A DNA stretch of 64,000 bases from Psychrobacillus sp044762855 (GTDB lineage Bacteria > Bacillota > Bacilli > Bacillales_A > Planococcaceae), in assembly GCF_044762855.1 (NCBI RefSeq), contig NZ_JBIWFB010000008.1, positions 158,776 to 222,775 on the forward strand. Direction: 5' to 3'. Every line of letters starts with the position of its first letter. The stretch's first letter is position 1. The notes beneath the pieces are model-generated. The model worked only from the letters and a program-made list of their open reading frames with translations. It was not told where the DNA came from and searched no databases. Positions 17,358-26,525 of this stretch are shown here, piece by piece. Position numbers and translations under genes: made by a program.

Positions 17358-17984
17358 ATGAACAAAAAGTGGATCGATATTTCACAACCTTTTTCCAATA
17401 AAATCGGTACTTGGCCTGGTGATACGCCTTTTCAATTTGAGTTAGCATATACAAAAGAAGAGACTGGCTCCGTTAATATCGGTCGATTTACTACAAGTGT
17501 GCATACTGGGACGCATGCAGATGCCCCTTTTCACTTTGATAATGACGCACCTACAATTGAACAGCTAGATGTTAATATTTACGTGGGGCGTGCAAGAGTG
17601 GTAGATGTCACAGGATTAGAGGGAATTGGAAGGGAAGAGCTAGAAGTATTAGAACTGGATGGAGTGGAACGATTACTATTGAAAACTGCTAAAACGGTAA
17701 ATGAGGAACAATTTCCAACACAAATTCCAGTATTAAGAGAAAACATAGGCGCGTTTTTGCAGGAAAAAGGTATTTTTTTAATAGGAGTCGACCATCCATC
17801 CGTTGATGCATTGGATAGTAAAGATTTGCCTGCTCATCATGCACTTTATCGCCATGGCGTACACATTTTAGAAAATTTATTATTACAAGATATCACACCA
17901 GGTGATTATGAACTAATAGCCTTGCCCCTTAAGATTCAAGGAGCAGATGGTAGTCCAGTGCGTGCAGTAATGCGTGAATTATGA
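17358..17984 (+). CDS. kynB: Kynurenine formamidase
   Basis: Hydrolyses N-formylkynurenine to kynurenine and formate. It belongs to the metal-dependent cyclase/formamidase family: the metal-binding motif HTGTHADAPFHF is at about residues 50-61, and a second set of ligands lies near HHALYRHGVHILENL. The length of 208 residues is standard. It is the last gene of kynU-kynA-kynB; the operon order puts the pathway's second enzyme last. GGAGGC lies before the ATG, and a terminator follows the stop at once. Confidence 0.95.
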   Translation: MNKKWIDISQPFSNKIGTWPGDTPFQFELAYTKEETGSVNIGRFTTSVHTGTHADAPFHFDNDAPTIEQLDVNIYVGRARVVDVTGLEGIGREELEVLELDGVERLLLKTAKTVNEEQFPTQIPVLRENIGAFLQEKGIFLIGVDHPSVDALDSKDLPAHHALYRHGVHILENLLLQDITPGDYELIALPLKIQGADGSPVRAVMREL

Positions 17985-17985
17985 G

Positions 17986-18029
17986 AAAAGCCTTCTATTA
18001 GCGGAGCTAGCTGATAGAAGGCTTTTTGC
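17986..18029 (+). terminator. Terminator of the kynUAB operon
   Basis: A 13-bp stem (17986-17998 with 18014-18026) with a T-run, directly after kynB. Confidence 0.88.
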
Positions 18030-18170
18030 AAATTTGACGAAATCGAAAACTAATGTGAATTTCCAACTGAATAAGGGCAGAATAGTGATGTAAATCATAC
18101 CGGATATTTTTAAGAACGTTTATACTAGAAGGAGTGAATGACACCGGATTTAAGACAAGGAGTGAACGTT

Positions 18171-19556
18171 TTGAAAAAGATAGTTGTAATAGGCGGAGGA
18201 ATTACAGGACTTTCAACCATGCATTATTTGCAAAAACTTAAAAAAGAAAAAGCACTAGATATAGAGTTAGTATTAGTGGAATCAAATGATTATTTAGGCG
18301 GGAAAATTCATTCTGTACGTAATGGCGAATTTATAATGGAAACGGGAGCAGACTCCATTGTTGCACGAAATGCAGGCGTTTTGCCTTTAGTAGAAGAGCT
18401 AAATTTACAAGAGGAGCTTGTCTACAATGCGACAGGTATTTCTTATATATATACGAATAACGAATTGCACGCCATTCCAGCAGATACAGTATTTGGTATA
18501 CCGACAAGTGAGGAATCGTTAGAAAGTAGCACATTAGTTTCCGATGAAGGTAAAGAAGAAGCGTTGAAAGATTTTGAGTTGCCAAATGAAAGCTTTACAA
18601 AAGACAGTTCAATTGGATCTTTTTTAGAACATTTCTTAGGTAAAGAGTTAGTCGAGAAACAAATAGCACCTGTCTTATCAGGTGTATATTCTGGAGATTT
18701 AGATAAGCTAACAATGGCTTCAACTTTACCTTATTTAGTGGATTATAAAGACGAGTATGGCAGTATTATAAAAGGGTTGGAAGCAAACAGGGAACAATTC
18801 CTAGCGGCAGCAAATAAAAAATTTATCTCCTTTAAAAATGGACTTTCGGCGTTGATAGATCGAATGGAAGAAGAACTCCAGGACGCTACTATTTTAACAG
18901 GAGTGCGCACAACAAAGATTACCAAAAATGATGATAAGTATGAAATATTCTTTTCTAACAAAGAGCCAATCAAAGCAGATTATGTTGTCTTAACAACTCC
19001 TCATGATGTTGCCCAAAGTATATTGCAAAATGAAGAGTTGGACGCTGATTTTAATAGACTGAAAAATTCCTCGCTTATTAGTATTTATCTAGGCTTTGAT
19101 ATTCCGGATGAACAGCTTCCTGCTGAAGGTACGGGCTTTATCGTTTCTGAAAATAGCGATGTGAAATGCAATGCGTGCACATGGACAAGCCGTAAATGGA
19201 AACATACATCTGAAAAGAGCCATTTGCTTGTTCGCATGTTCTACAAAAGCACGAATCCTACATTTGAGGAAATGAAACATATGAGTGAAGACGAGTTGGT
19301 TCAAGTCGCTTTACAAGATATAGAAAAGAGCTTGAAATTAACTGGGAAGCCCCAAGTTGTAGAAGTGACAAAATGGAATGATTTCATGCCAAATTATCAC
19401 TTAGAGCATGGGCAAGCGGTGACAGCGTTAAGTGAAAAATTGTCTGCTCAATACCCCCAAGTAGTGCTTGCTGGATGTTCTTATTACGGAGTAGGTATCG
19501 GTGCTTGTATTAAGAATGGTAAGGAAACTGCTGAGCTTATTGCTGAAAGTATTTAA
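18171..19556 (+). CDS. Coproporphyrinogen III / protoporphyrinogen oxidase (HemY/CgoX type)
   Basis: FAD enzyme that aromatises the porphyrin ring in the Gram-positive haem pathway. The N-terminal dinucleotide motif VVIGGGITGLS, an ESNDYLGGKI block, the PVLSGVYSGDLDKL segment and the C-terminal GCSYYGVGIGACIKNGKE FAD-closing motif match the HemY/CgoX family, and the length (461 residues) fits. I chose TTG 18171: AAGGAG lies 8 nt before it and the Rossmann fold starts there. An ATG at 18138 also has an AAGGAG, but only 3 nt away. The gene stands alone rather than with hemE/hemH, so it may be a second copy. Confidence 0.9.
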   Translation: MKKIVVIGGGITGLSTMHYLQKLKKEKALDIELVLVESNDYLGGKIHSVRNGEFIMETGADSIVARNAGVLPLVEELNLQEELVYNATGISYIYTNNELHAIPADTVFGIPTSEESLESSTLVSDEGKEEALKDFELPNESFTKDSSIGSFLEHFLGKELVEKQIAPVLSGVYSGDLDKLTMASTLPYLVDYKDEYGSIIKGLEANREQFLAAANKKFISFKNGLSALIDRMEEELQDATILTGVRTTKITKNDDKYEIFFSNKEPIKADYVVLTTPHDVAQSILQNEELDADFNRLKNSSLISIYLGFDIPDEQLPAEGTGFIVSENSDVKCNACTWTSRKWKHTSEKSHLLVRMFYKSTNPTFEEMKHMSEDELVQVALQDIEKSLKLTGKPQVVEVTKWNDFMPNYHLEHGQAVTALSEKLSAQYPQVVLAGCSYYGVGIGACIKNGKETAELIAESI

Positions 19557-19570
19557 CTATTATGATGATG

Positions 19571-19617
19571 GTGCCTCAAAAGTCTTTTAATAAATGACTT
19601 TTGAGGCATCTTTTTTT
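19571..19617 (+). terminator. Terminator of the porphyrinogen oxidase gene
   Basis: A 13-bp stem (19572-19584 with 19596-19608) and a run of seven Ts. Confidence 0.9.
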
Positions 19618-19730
19618 CATGTATTTAATTCCATCTATTCAATCTTCAATAAAAAGAAAATTCCAAACTTTACTTGACGCCTTACTCTATTAAAGGTACG
19701 ATATGTCTAATGAAAAAACTGAATATTAAA

Positions 19731-19837
19731 TTCTTATCAAGAGAAGCTGAGGGACTGGCCCTGTGAAGCTTCAGCAACCTGCCGTTTAGGTTAGGTGCTA
19801 AATCCAGCAGACACCTAATAGTCTGAAAGATGAGAAG
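19731..19837 (+). ncRNA. SAM-I (S-box) riboswitch controlling yitJ-metH
   Basis: The canonical S-box cores are present: GAGAAGCTGAGGGACTGGCC, GAAGCTTCAGCAACC, GGTGCTAAATCCAGC and a closing P1 of TTCTTATC with GATGAGAA. It represses the B12-dependent methionine synthase operon when SAM is abundant. Unlike metE in the same window, no cobalamin element is attached. Confidence 0.95.
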
Positions 19838-19858
19838 GAACGATTTTTGTAAACTCGT

Positions 19859-19892
19859 AAAGCCTTCTTTTAATTAGAGAAGGCTTTTTTTA
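19859..19892 (+). terminator. Terminator of the yitJ S-box riboswitch
   Basis: AAAGCCTTCT pairs with AGAAGGCTTT and is followed by a T-run, just downstream of the aptamer. Confidence 0.88.
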
Positions 19893-19928
19893 TTGTAAAG
19901 TTTTTGATCAGGGAGAGGATGAGTGCAA

Positions 19929-21788
19929 ATGGGATTGTTAGAGAAACTACAAACAAATATGTTAACAGCAGATGGAGCGATGGGAACGCTACTCTATTCA
20001 TATGGAATTGAATATTGCAATGAAGAGTTAAACATCGAAAGGCCAGAAATCATCGAGAAAATACATCAGGATTATATCGAAGCCGGTGCAGATATTATAC
20101 AAACAAATACATACGGCGCGAATGCGATTAAATTGGCGAGGTATGGACTAGAAAACAATGTGAAAGAAATCAACGAAGCGGCGATTCAAATTGCGAAGCG
20201 TGCTGCTGCGCCTGGAGGCCAATTTGTGCTAGGTACAATCGGGGCAATACGAGGCATACGTAAGAGCGATGCAACACTTGAGGAAATTATTCAAATGGTT
20301 GACGGGCAAGCGAATCATTTGCTTACTGGCAATCCAGATGGACTATTACTTGAAACGTATTATGATTTTGAGGAATTATCTGCAACCGTTACACATTTAC
20401 GAAAGTTAACTGATACGCCAATCATAGCGCAAGTATCGATGCATGAACCTGGTATCTTGCAAAATGGATTATCACTGAATGATGCATTGCAACAGCTGGA
20501 TGCATTAGGAGCAGATGTCGTTGGAGTTAATTGTCGTCTAGGTCCGTTCCATACGATACAGGCATTGGAAGAGGTTTCCCTGCCCAAAAACGCATATCTT
20601 TCTGCTTTTCCGAATGCCAGCTTACTGGATATGGAAGATGGTCGAATCGTGTACGAATCAGAAGCGGATTATTTTGGTAAGGCTGCATTACTACTTCGGG
20701 AAGAAGGAGTTCGATTGATCGGTGGATGTTGTGGAACGACTCCTAAGCATATCGAAGCGGCCAAAAAAAGAATTGGTCATTTACCTCCTTTAACAACGAA
20801 AGTCGTGGCTCCTAAAAAGCCGATTATTATCCGAGATGCCGAGCCGAATATCAACGAACCCCTCCACATAAAAGTGCAAAAAGAACGGACTATTATTGTG
20901 GAACTGGACACTCCACGTCATTTAGACACGACAACTTTTATGGAAGGTGCTACAAAGCTCTATGATGCTGGTGTTGACGCTGTGACGATGGCGGATAATT
21001 CACTTGCTTCCCCGCGCATTAGTAATATGGCGATGGGATCGATGTTAAAGCTACAAAATAATATCCGTCCTCTTGCCCATATTACGTGCCGAGATCGCAA
21101 TCTTATCGGTCTTCAATCGCATCTAATGGGGCTTGATGCGCTAGGTATTCATGACATATTAGCAGTAACAGGAGATCCGACAAAAATTGGGGACTTCCCA
21201 GGTGCTACAAGCGTTTATGACGTTTCAAGTTTGGAATTGATTCAATTAATTAAGCAGCTAAATGAAGGTATTTCATTCTCCGGGAAATCGCTCCGAAAGA
21301 AAGCGAAATTCTCTGTGGCAGCGGCTTTCAATCCAAACGTTCGAGTACTAGACCGAGCAGTAAAACGACTAGAAAAGAAAATCGAGTGTGGTGCCGATTA
21401 CTTCATCACACAACCTGTTTATACGAAAGAAAAAATTCAAGAAATTTATGAAGCAACGAAACATTTAGCAACTCCTATTTTCATTGGCATTATGCCGCTA
21501 ACCAATATACGAAATTCCGAGTTCTTGCATAATGAAGTGCCTGGCATCAAATTATCCGATGAAGTGTTAGAAAGAATGCGTGCATGTGGCGAGGATAGAG
21601 AACGTGCCACTGCGGAAGGAATACAAATTGCTAAAGAACTAATAGACACTGCAACAGAATTATTCAATGGTATTTATATAATTACACCGTTTTTCAGATA
21701 CGATATGTCGCTTGAATTAATCAAACATATCAATGAAATTGATAGTGAGAAAGTGAGAGAGAGCAGCTATGTCCAAACATCTAATTGA
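19929..21788 (+). CDS. yitJ: Bifunctional homocysteine S-methyltransferase / methylenetetrahydrofolate reductase
   Basis: About 619 residues in two domains. Residues 1-290 form a zinc-dependent homocysteine methyltransferase barrel with cysteines in GVNCRLGP (about 202) and the GGCCGTTP pair (about 267-268). Residues 320-619 form a MetF-type flavin domain that reduces methylene-THF to methyl-THF (GLDALGIHDILAVTGDP, ADYFITQPVY). It therefore supplies the methyl donor used by MetH, whose gene overlaps its 3' end by 20 nt. ATG 19929 matches the start of B. subtilis YitJ; a GTG at 19923 is also possible. Control is by the S-box upstream. Confidence 0.93.
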   Translation: MGLLEKLQTNMLTADGAMGTLLYSYGIEYCNEELNIERPEIIEKIHQDYIEAGADIIQTNTYGANAIKLARYGLENNVKEINEAAIQIAKRAAAPGGQFVLGTIGAIRGIRKSDATLEEIIQMVDGQANHLLTGNPDGLLLETYYDFEELSATVTHLRKLTDTPIIAQVSMHEPGILQNGLSLNDALQQLDALGADVVGVNCRLGPFHTIQALEEVSLPKNAYLSAFPNASLLDMEDGRIVYESEADYFGKAALLLREEGVRLIGGCCGTTPKHIEAAKKRIGHLPPLTTKVVAPKKPIIIRDAEPNINEPLHIKVQKERTIIVELDTPRHLDTTTFMEGATKLYDAGVDAVTMADNSLASPRISNMAMGSMLKLQNNIRPLAHITCRDRNLIGLQSHLMGLDALGIHDILAVTGDPTKIGDFPGATSVYDVSSLELIQLIKQLNEGISFSGKSLRKKAKFSVAAAFNPNVRVLDRAVKRLEKKIECGADYFITQPVYTKEKIQEIYEATKHLATPIFIGIMPLTNIRNSEFLHNEVPGIKLSDEVLERMRACGEDRERATAEGIQIAKELIDTATELFNGIYIITPFFRYDMSLELIKHINEIDSEKVRESSYVQTSN

Positions 21789-24700
21789 GCAGCAACTTCA
21801 AAATAGAATCCTCATCATTGATGGTGCGATGGGGACAATGATTCAAAATGCAAATCTTGAACCAGAAGATTTTGGGGGAGAGCAATATGACGGGTGTAAT
21901 GAATATTTGAATATCGTGAATCCAGGGGTCATTGAGCAAATTCACCGTGAATATCTTGAAGCTGGTGCAGACATCATTTGCACGAACACATTTGGTGGAA
22001 CGCCGGTTGTATTGAATGAATATGATCTCGGTAGCAAAGCACATGATATAAACTTTCATGCAGCTCAATTTGCAAAGAAATGTGCAGAAGAATTTTCGAC
22101 TTCCAAATGGCCACGTTTTGTAGCGGGAGCGATCGGGCCGACGACGAAAACATTGTCTGTCACTGGCGGGATTACTTTTGATGAACTAAAGCAAGACTTT
22201 TATGTGCAGGCAAAAGCATTAGTGGAAGGCGGCTCTGACTTGATTTTACTTGAAACAAGTCAAGATATGCTTAACGTAAAAGCTGCAACACTCGGGATTA
22301 AACAAGCATTCACAGAAACAGGAAAAGAGCTTCCTATAATGATTTCCGGCACGATTGAACCGATGGGAACAACTTTAGCAGGGCAAAGCATTGAGGCTTT
22401 TTATATTTCTATTGAACATATAAAACCGATTTCCGTCGGTCTTAACTGTGCAACTGGTCCTGAATTTATGACGGATCATATTCGCTCACTTTCTGAGTTA
22501 TCGGATGGGTACGTAAGCTGTTATCCAAATGCTGGATTGCCAGATGAAGAAGGGCATTATCATGAATCACCAGACTCATTGTCCAAAAAGTTAAAAGGTT
22601 TTGCAGAGAAAGGATGGTTGAATTTAGTCGGTGGATGTTGCGGTACGACCCCTGCACATATTCGAGCCGTGCGAGAAGCTGTAGAAGGGATTGCACCTAG
22701 AAAACCTGCTGAAGCTAGTCATGGCCACGTAGTTTCTGGAATCGAACCACTCCTTTATGATGACACGATGCGCCCACTGTTAATCGGTGAGCGAACAAAT
22801 GTAATCGGATCACGAAAGTTTAAACGTCTTATTATAGATGAAAAATTTGAAGAAGCCTCTGAAATTGCACGTGCCCAAGTAAAAGGTGGTGCCCATGTAA
22901 TTGATATTTGTCTAGCAAATCCAGACCGCGACGAACTGTCGGATATGACGAAATTTATGAAAGAAGTAGTGAAAAAAGTAAAAGTGCCACTTGTTATCGA
23001 TTCTACGGATGAAAAAGTTATAGAGGAAGCATTGAAATATTCTCAAGGGAAAACAATCATCAACTCCATTAATTTAGAAGATGGAGAAGAACGATTCGAT
23101 GCTGTAATGCCGCTTGTAAAAAAATATGGTGCAGCAGTAGTTGTTGGAACAATAGATGAAGTAGGAATGGCGGTTACACGTGAACGAAAACTAGAAATTG
23201 CTGAGCGTTCGTATAAACTACTTGTGAATAAATGGGGACTTGCACCAGAAGATATTATTTTTGACCCACTTGTTTTCCCGGTTGGGACGGGAGATCAACA
23301 ATATATTGGCTCTGCAGTCGAAACAATTGAAGGAATCCGTTTGATCAAAGAAAAAATGCCGCGCGCTTTAACTATTTTAGGTGTAAGTAATGTATCATTC
23401 GGACTGCCACCTGTTGGACGCGAAGTATTGAATGCAGTATATCTATACCATTGTACACAAGCTGGTCTTGATTATGCCATTGTGAACACAGAGAAGCTAG
23501 AGCGATATGCATCTATTCCAGAACAAGAAATTGAGATGGCCAATGAATTATTATTTACGACTACCGACAAAACACTTGCGGATTTCACCGATTTTTATCG
23601 GGACAAAAAGAAAGAAAAAACAGAAGCGGATATCCCTAAAACAGTACCTGAGCGCCTTGCTTATTACATTATTGAAGGAACAAAAGAAGGACTTATTCCA
23701 GATTTAGAACAGGCACTGAATATGTATGATTCACCTCTTGAAGTGATAAACGGACCTCTTATGGATGGCATGTCAGAAGTAGGGCGTCTTTTCAATGACA
23801 ATCAATTAATCGTTGCGGAAGTACTTCAAAGTGCGGGCGTGATGAAAGCATCGGTATCTTATTTGGAACAATTCATGGAAAAAAATGAAGATGACTCTGG
23901 AAAAGGGAAAATCGTGCTTGCAACCGTAAAAGGGGATGTACATGATATCGGCAAAAACCTCGTCGATATAATCTTAAGTAACAATGGTTACAAAGTGTTA
24001 GATATAGGCATAAAAGTAACTCCAGCAGAATTAATAGAAGTGATTCGAAAAGAGAAACCAGATATTGTAGGACTTTCCGGATTACTCGTTAAATCAGCCC
24101 AACAAATGGTCATCACGGCACAGGATTTTAAAGAAGCGGGAATTGATATCCCAATGCTCGTAGGGGGAGCGGCACTTTCGAGACGCTTCACGGAAACAAA
24201 GATCTCTGCAGAGTATGAAGGACCAGTACTATACGCAAAAGATGCCATGCAAGGGCTGGAGCTGGCAAATCGCCTGCAAAATGAAGGAGATAAAATAACT
24301 CTTTTAGAAGAATTAACGATTCAACAAGAAAAACGAAAAGTGGCAGAAGCAAATCGAGCATCTAAACAAGCAGTTGCGGTATTAACAAAGCCTGTGAAAA
24401 CAGTAAGGGAAGATGTGCAAGTATACCAACCGAAAGACTTACGTAGACATGTTTTAAAAGACTATTCCGTGTCACATCTATATCCATACGTCAATATGCG
24501 GACACTAATAGGTCACCATTTAGGCTTAAAAGGATATAGCGATAAGCTGCTTGAACAAAAAGATACACGTGCAGTGGAATTACATGAACTTGTAACAGAG
24601 TTTTTAGGAGCAGATATATTAAAACCATCGGGCATGTATCAGTTTTTCCCGGCACAATCGGATGGGGATGACGTCATTATCTATGATCCAAGTGATGCCA

Positions 24701-25206
24701 AAACGGAGATTGAGCGATTTACGTTCCCCCGTCAATCGGTAGACCCTTATCTTTGTCTTGCTGACTATTTGAAATCAGTCGACAGTGGGCAGATGGATTA
24801 TGTCGCATTTATGCTCGTAACGGCAGGTCATGGAGTACGTGCTGCAGCAAATAAGTTAAAAGAACAAGGAAAGTTTCTAGAAAGCCATGCCTTGCAAGCA
24901 ACTGCTCTTGAGCTAGCAGAAGGATTTGCAGAACGAATTCACCAAGAAATCCGAGATCAGTGGGGCTTCCCCGATGCAACGGACTTTACTATGCGTGAAC
25001 GATTCGCAGCAAAGTACCAAGGACAACGTTTTTCGTTCGGCTACCCAGCTTGCCCTAATTTAGAAGACCAATCCAAATTATTCGGTCTTATCAAGCCGGG
25101 AGATATTGGTGTCGAGTTAACGGAAGAATTCATGATGGAGCCTGAAGCATCTGTATCGGCGATTGTATTTGCTCATCCAGATGCGAGATATTTTGTAGTG
25201 GATTAA
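21769..25206 (+). CDS. metH: Cobalamin-dependent methionine synthase
   Basis: Full four-module enzyme of 1145 residues. The homocysteine domain (about 1-325, GGCCGTTPAHI zinc cysteines) is followed by the methyltetrahydrofolate domain (about 345-620). The cap and B12 domain (about 650-890) has the axial-ligand motif DVHDIGKN, with His725 under the cobalt. The SAM-dependent reactivation domain (about 930-1145) carries RFSFGYPACP. It transfers methyl from methyl-THF through cobalamin to homocysteine. It starts inside yitJ, so synthesis is coupled. Having MetH as well as a B12-repressed MetE means the cell can use external or self-made B12. Confidence 0.97.
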   Translation: MSKHLIEQQLQNRILIIDGAMGTMIQNANLEPEDFGGEQYDGCNEYLNIVNPGVIEQIHREYLEAGADIICTNTFGGTPVVLNEYDLGSKAHDINFHAAQFAKKCAEEFSTSKWPRFVAGAIGPTTKTLSVTGGITFDELKQDFYVQAKALVEGGSDLILLETSQDMLNVKAATLGIKQAFTETGKELPIMISGTIEPMGTTLAGQSIEAFYISIEHIKPISVGLNCATGPEFMTDHIRSLSELSDGYVSCYPNAGLPDEEGHYHESPDSLSKKLKGFAEKGWLNLVGGCCGTTPAHIRAVREAVEGIAPRKPAEASHGHVVSGIEPLLYDDTMRPLLIGERTNVIGSRKFKRLIIDEKFEEASEIARAQVKGGAHVIDICLANPDRDELSDMTKFMKEVVKKVKVPLVIDSTDEKVIEEALKYSQGKTIINSINLEDGEERFDAVMPLVKKYGAAVVVGTIDEVGMAVTRERKLEIAERSYKLLVNKWGLAPEDIIFDPLVFPVGTGDQQYIGSAVETIEGIRLIKEKMPRALTILGVSNVSFGLPPVGREVLNAVYLYHCTQAGLDYAIVNTEKLERYASIPEQEIEMANELLFTTTDKTLADFTDFYRDKKKEKTEADIPKTVPERLAYYIIEGTKEGLIPDLEQALNMYDSPLEVINGPLMDGMSEVGRLFNDNQLIVAEVLQSAGVMKASVSYLEQFMEKNEDDSGKGKIVLATVKGDVHDIGKNLVDIILSNNGYKVLDIGIKVTPAELIEVIRKEKPDIVGLSGLLVKSAQQMVITAQDFKEAGIDIPMLVGGAALSRRFTETKISAEYEGPVLYAKDAMQGLELANRLQNEGDKITLLEELTIQQEKRKVAEANRASKQAVAVLTKPVKTVREDVQVYQPKDLRRHVLKDYSVSHLYPYVNMRTLIGHHLGLKGYSDKLLEQKDTRAVELHELVTEFLGADILKPSGMYQFFPAQSDGDDVIIYDPSDAKTEIERFTFPRQSVDPYLCLADYLKSVDSGQMDYVAFMLVTAGHGVRAAANKLKEQGKFLESHALQATALELAEGFAERIHQEIRDQWGFPDATDFTMRERFAAKYQGQRFSFGYPACPNLEDQSKLFGLIKPGDIGVELTEEFMMEPEASVSAIVFAHPDARYFVVD

Positions 25207-25212
25207 ACAATG

Positions 25213-25252
25213 CACAGCCAGCAGATTCGTTATCTGTTGGCTGTGTTTTTTG
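25213..25252. terminator. Terminator of yitJ-metH, overlapping the 3' end of the DUF817 gene
   Basis: A 13-bp stem (25213-25225 with 25233-25245) and T-run. The right arm encodes the last codons of the convergent DUF817 gene on the other strand. Confidence 0.85.
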
Positions 25253-26003
25253 TAGTACCACTCTTCACCCTCTTCAACTGAGCCACAATAATCACACTGA
25301 TGATAACAAGTAAAAACCACGAACTAATTTTCCCGATATGCACAATCGACCATGTCGCTTCCTGATTAGGATATTGCCAAGCACCTAAAAACGTAGTTAT
25401 ATTTTCTGCGATCCATATAAAGAAACCAATCAATAGAAAGGAGAGAATCATAGGCATTTTATAAATCTTCTCATTGACCCGAAAAGTTACAAATGTTCGG
25501 AAGAAAATAATGACCAATAAGGCTTTTAAAAACCATCTTACATCATAACTAAAATGATGCGTAAAAAAGTTCAGATAAATAAGAGCACTAATACTAACAG
25601 CGAAAAATGGCTTTGGCCAGTTATACATATGTAAGTCCATCCGTCTCCAACTTTGACAAATATAGCTCGCGACACTGGCATACATGAAACCGCTGTATAA
25701 AGGGACGCCGAAAAATTTACTATAGGCTTCTTCTGGATAAGCCCATGAACCCATATGCACTTTGAATATTTCAAGTGCCAAGCCGATTATATGAAATAAA
25801 CAAATAACCTTTAACTCATCTAATGTTTCTAATTTGGATGCAAGCATAAAAATTTGTGCAGCTATACAAATGATTAATATAAAATCATAGCGTGGTAAAT
25901 ACGGAATGGCTATCAACTTCGACAATGCAAGCGCTGCAAAAATGATAACTGGAAAGATACAAGAGAGTGCTTGTAAATATCCAAATTTTAGAAAGTTCTT
26001 CAT
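25230..26003 (-). CDS. DUF817 integral membrane protein (YoaT-like)
   Basis: A 257-residue polytopic membrane protein with about eight hydrophobic segments. It carries the DUF817 landmarks: HIIGLALEIFKVHMGSWAYP, FFGVPLYSGFMYASVASYI, and IWIAENITTFLGAWQYPNQ with conserved Trp, Glu and Pro residues inside membrane segments. The biochemical role is not known; B. subtilis YoaT is the named relative. It is convergent with metH and its last codons double as one arm of the metH terminator. The ribosome binding site in front of ATG 26003 is weak. Confidence 0.85.
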   Translation of the reverse strand: MKNFLKFGYLQALSCIFPVIIFAALALSKLIAIPYLPRYDFILIICIAAQIFMLASKLETLDELKVICLFHIIGLALEIFKVHMGSWAYPEEAYSKFFGVPLYSGFMYASVASYICQSWRRMDLHMYNWPKPFFAVSISALIYLNFFTHHFSYDVRWFLKALLVIIFFRTFVTFRVNEKIYKMPMILSFLLIGFFIWIAENITTFLGAWQYPNQEATWSIVHIGKISSWFLLVIISVIIVAQLKRVKSGTTKNTANR

Positions 26004-26525
26004 CGTAAGTATAACCCCGACTTTCTTCTAAATTAATATCTCTAGAATGTGGACGAAATAGTCTATTGCAAGTTGCTTCTTTAGTAGGAATTCAAAAGTC
26101 TACTACTCTCGAAAAATATGTGTAATGATAAAAACATTAAGTTTAGAGACCTATAATTTGGGATATTAAGAGTGTAAAAAACTAAAGTTTTTTAAGAGAA
26201 TTATTATTAATTCACAAGTGAGTAAATTTAAGTTGGACAATATTAGAATTTAATGATTAAATATTTCGGCAGGATTATAACATTTTTAATTTATATAGAG
26301 AAATGTAAATACTACTAAGAGTGCTATTTCCCACCCCAAATAATTTATCCTTGCTTATCGGAAGATAAATCATGCAGGAAATCCTCTTCATGTAAACTAC
26401 AGCTAAAAAGATTTATATATTTACTTTAATTAAGGTAAAACCTTCCTTTATAAAAACAGAATAAATCTAAGTCGGATGACAAATAATTAAGAGTTATCGA
26501 TTACCAAATTGGAAAGGGAAAAAAT
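26004..26525. other. Intergenic region upstream of the PAS-GGDEF gene
   Basis: AT-rich, with no reading frame of note. Its one distinctive element is the 15-nt motif at 26209-26223, which recurs inverted at 28638-28652. No riboswitch or tRNA was recognised. Confidence 0.4.
26209..26223 (+). repeat. 15-nt motif, inverted copy at 28638-28652
   Basis: AATTCACAAGTGAGT is found here and, as its exact reverse complement, 75 nt before the FapA-like gene. The core TCAC-AA-GTGA is dyad-symmetric, as expected for a dimeric repressor site. The two copies flank the PAS-GGDEF gene. Confidence 0.5.
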
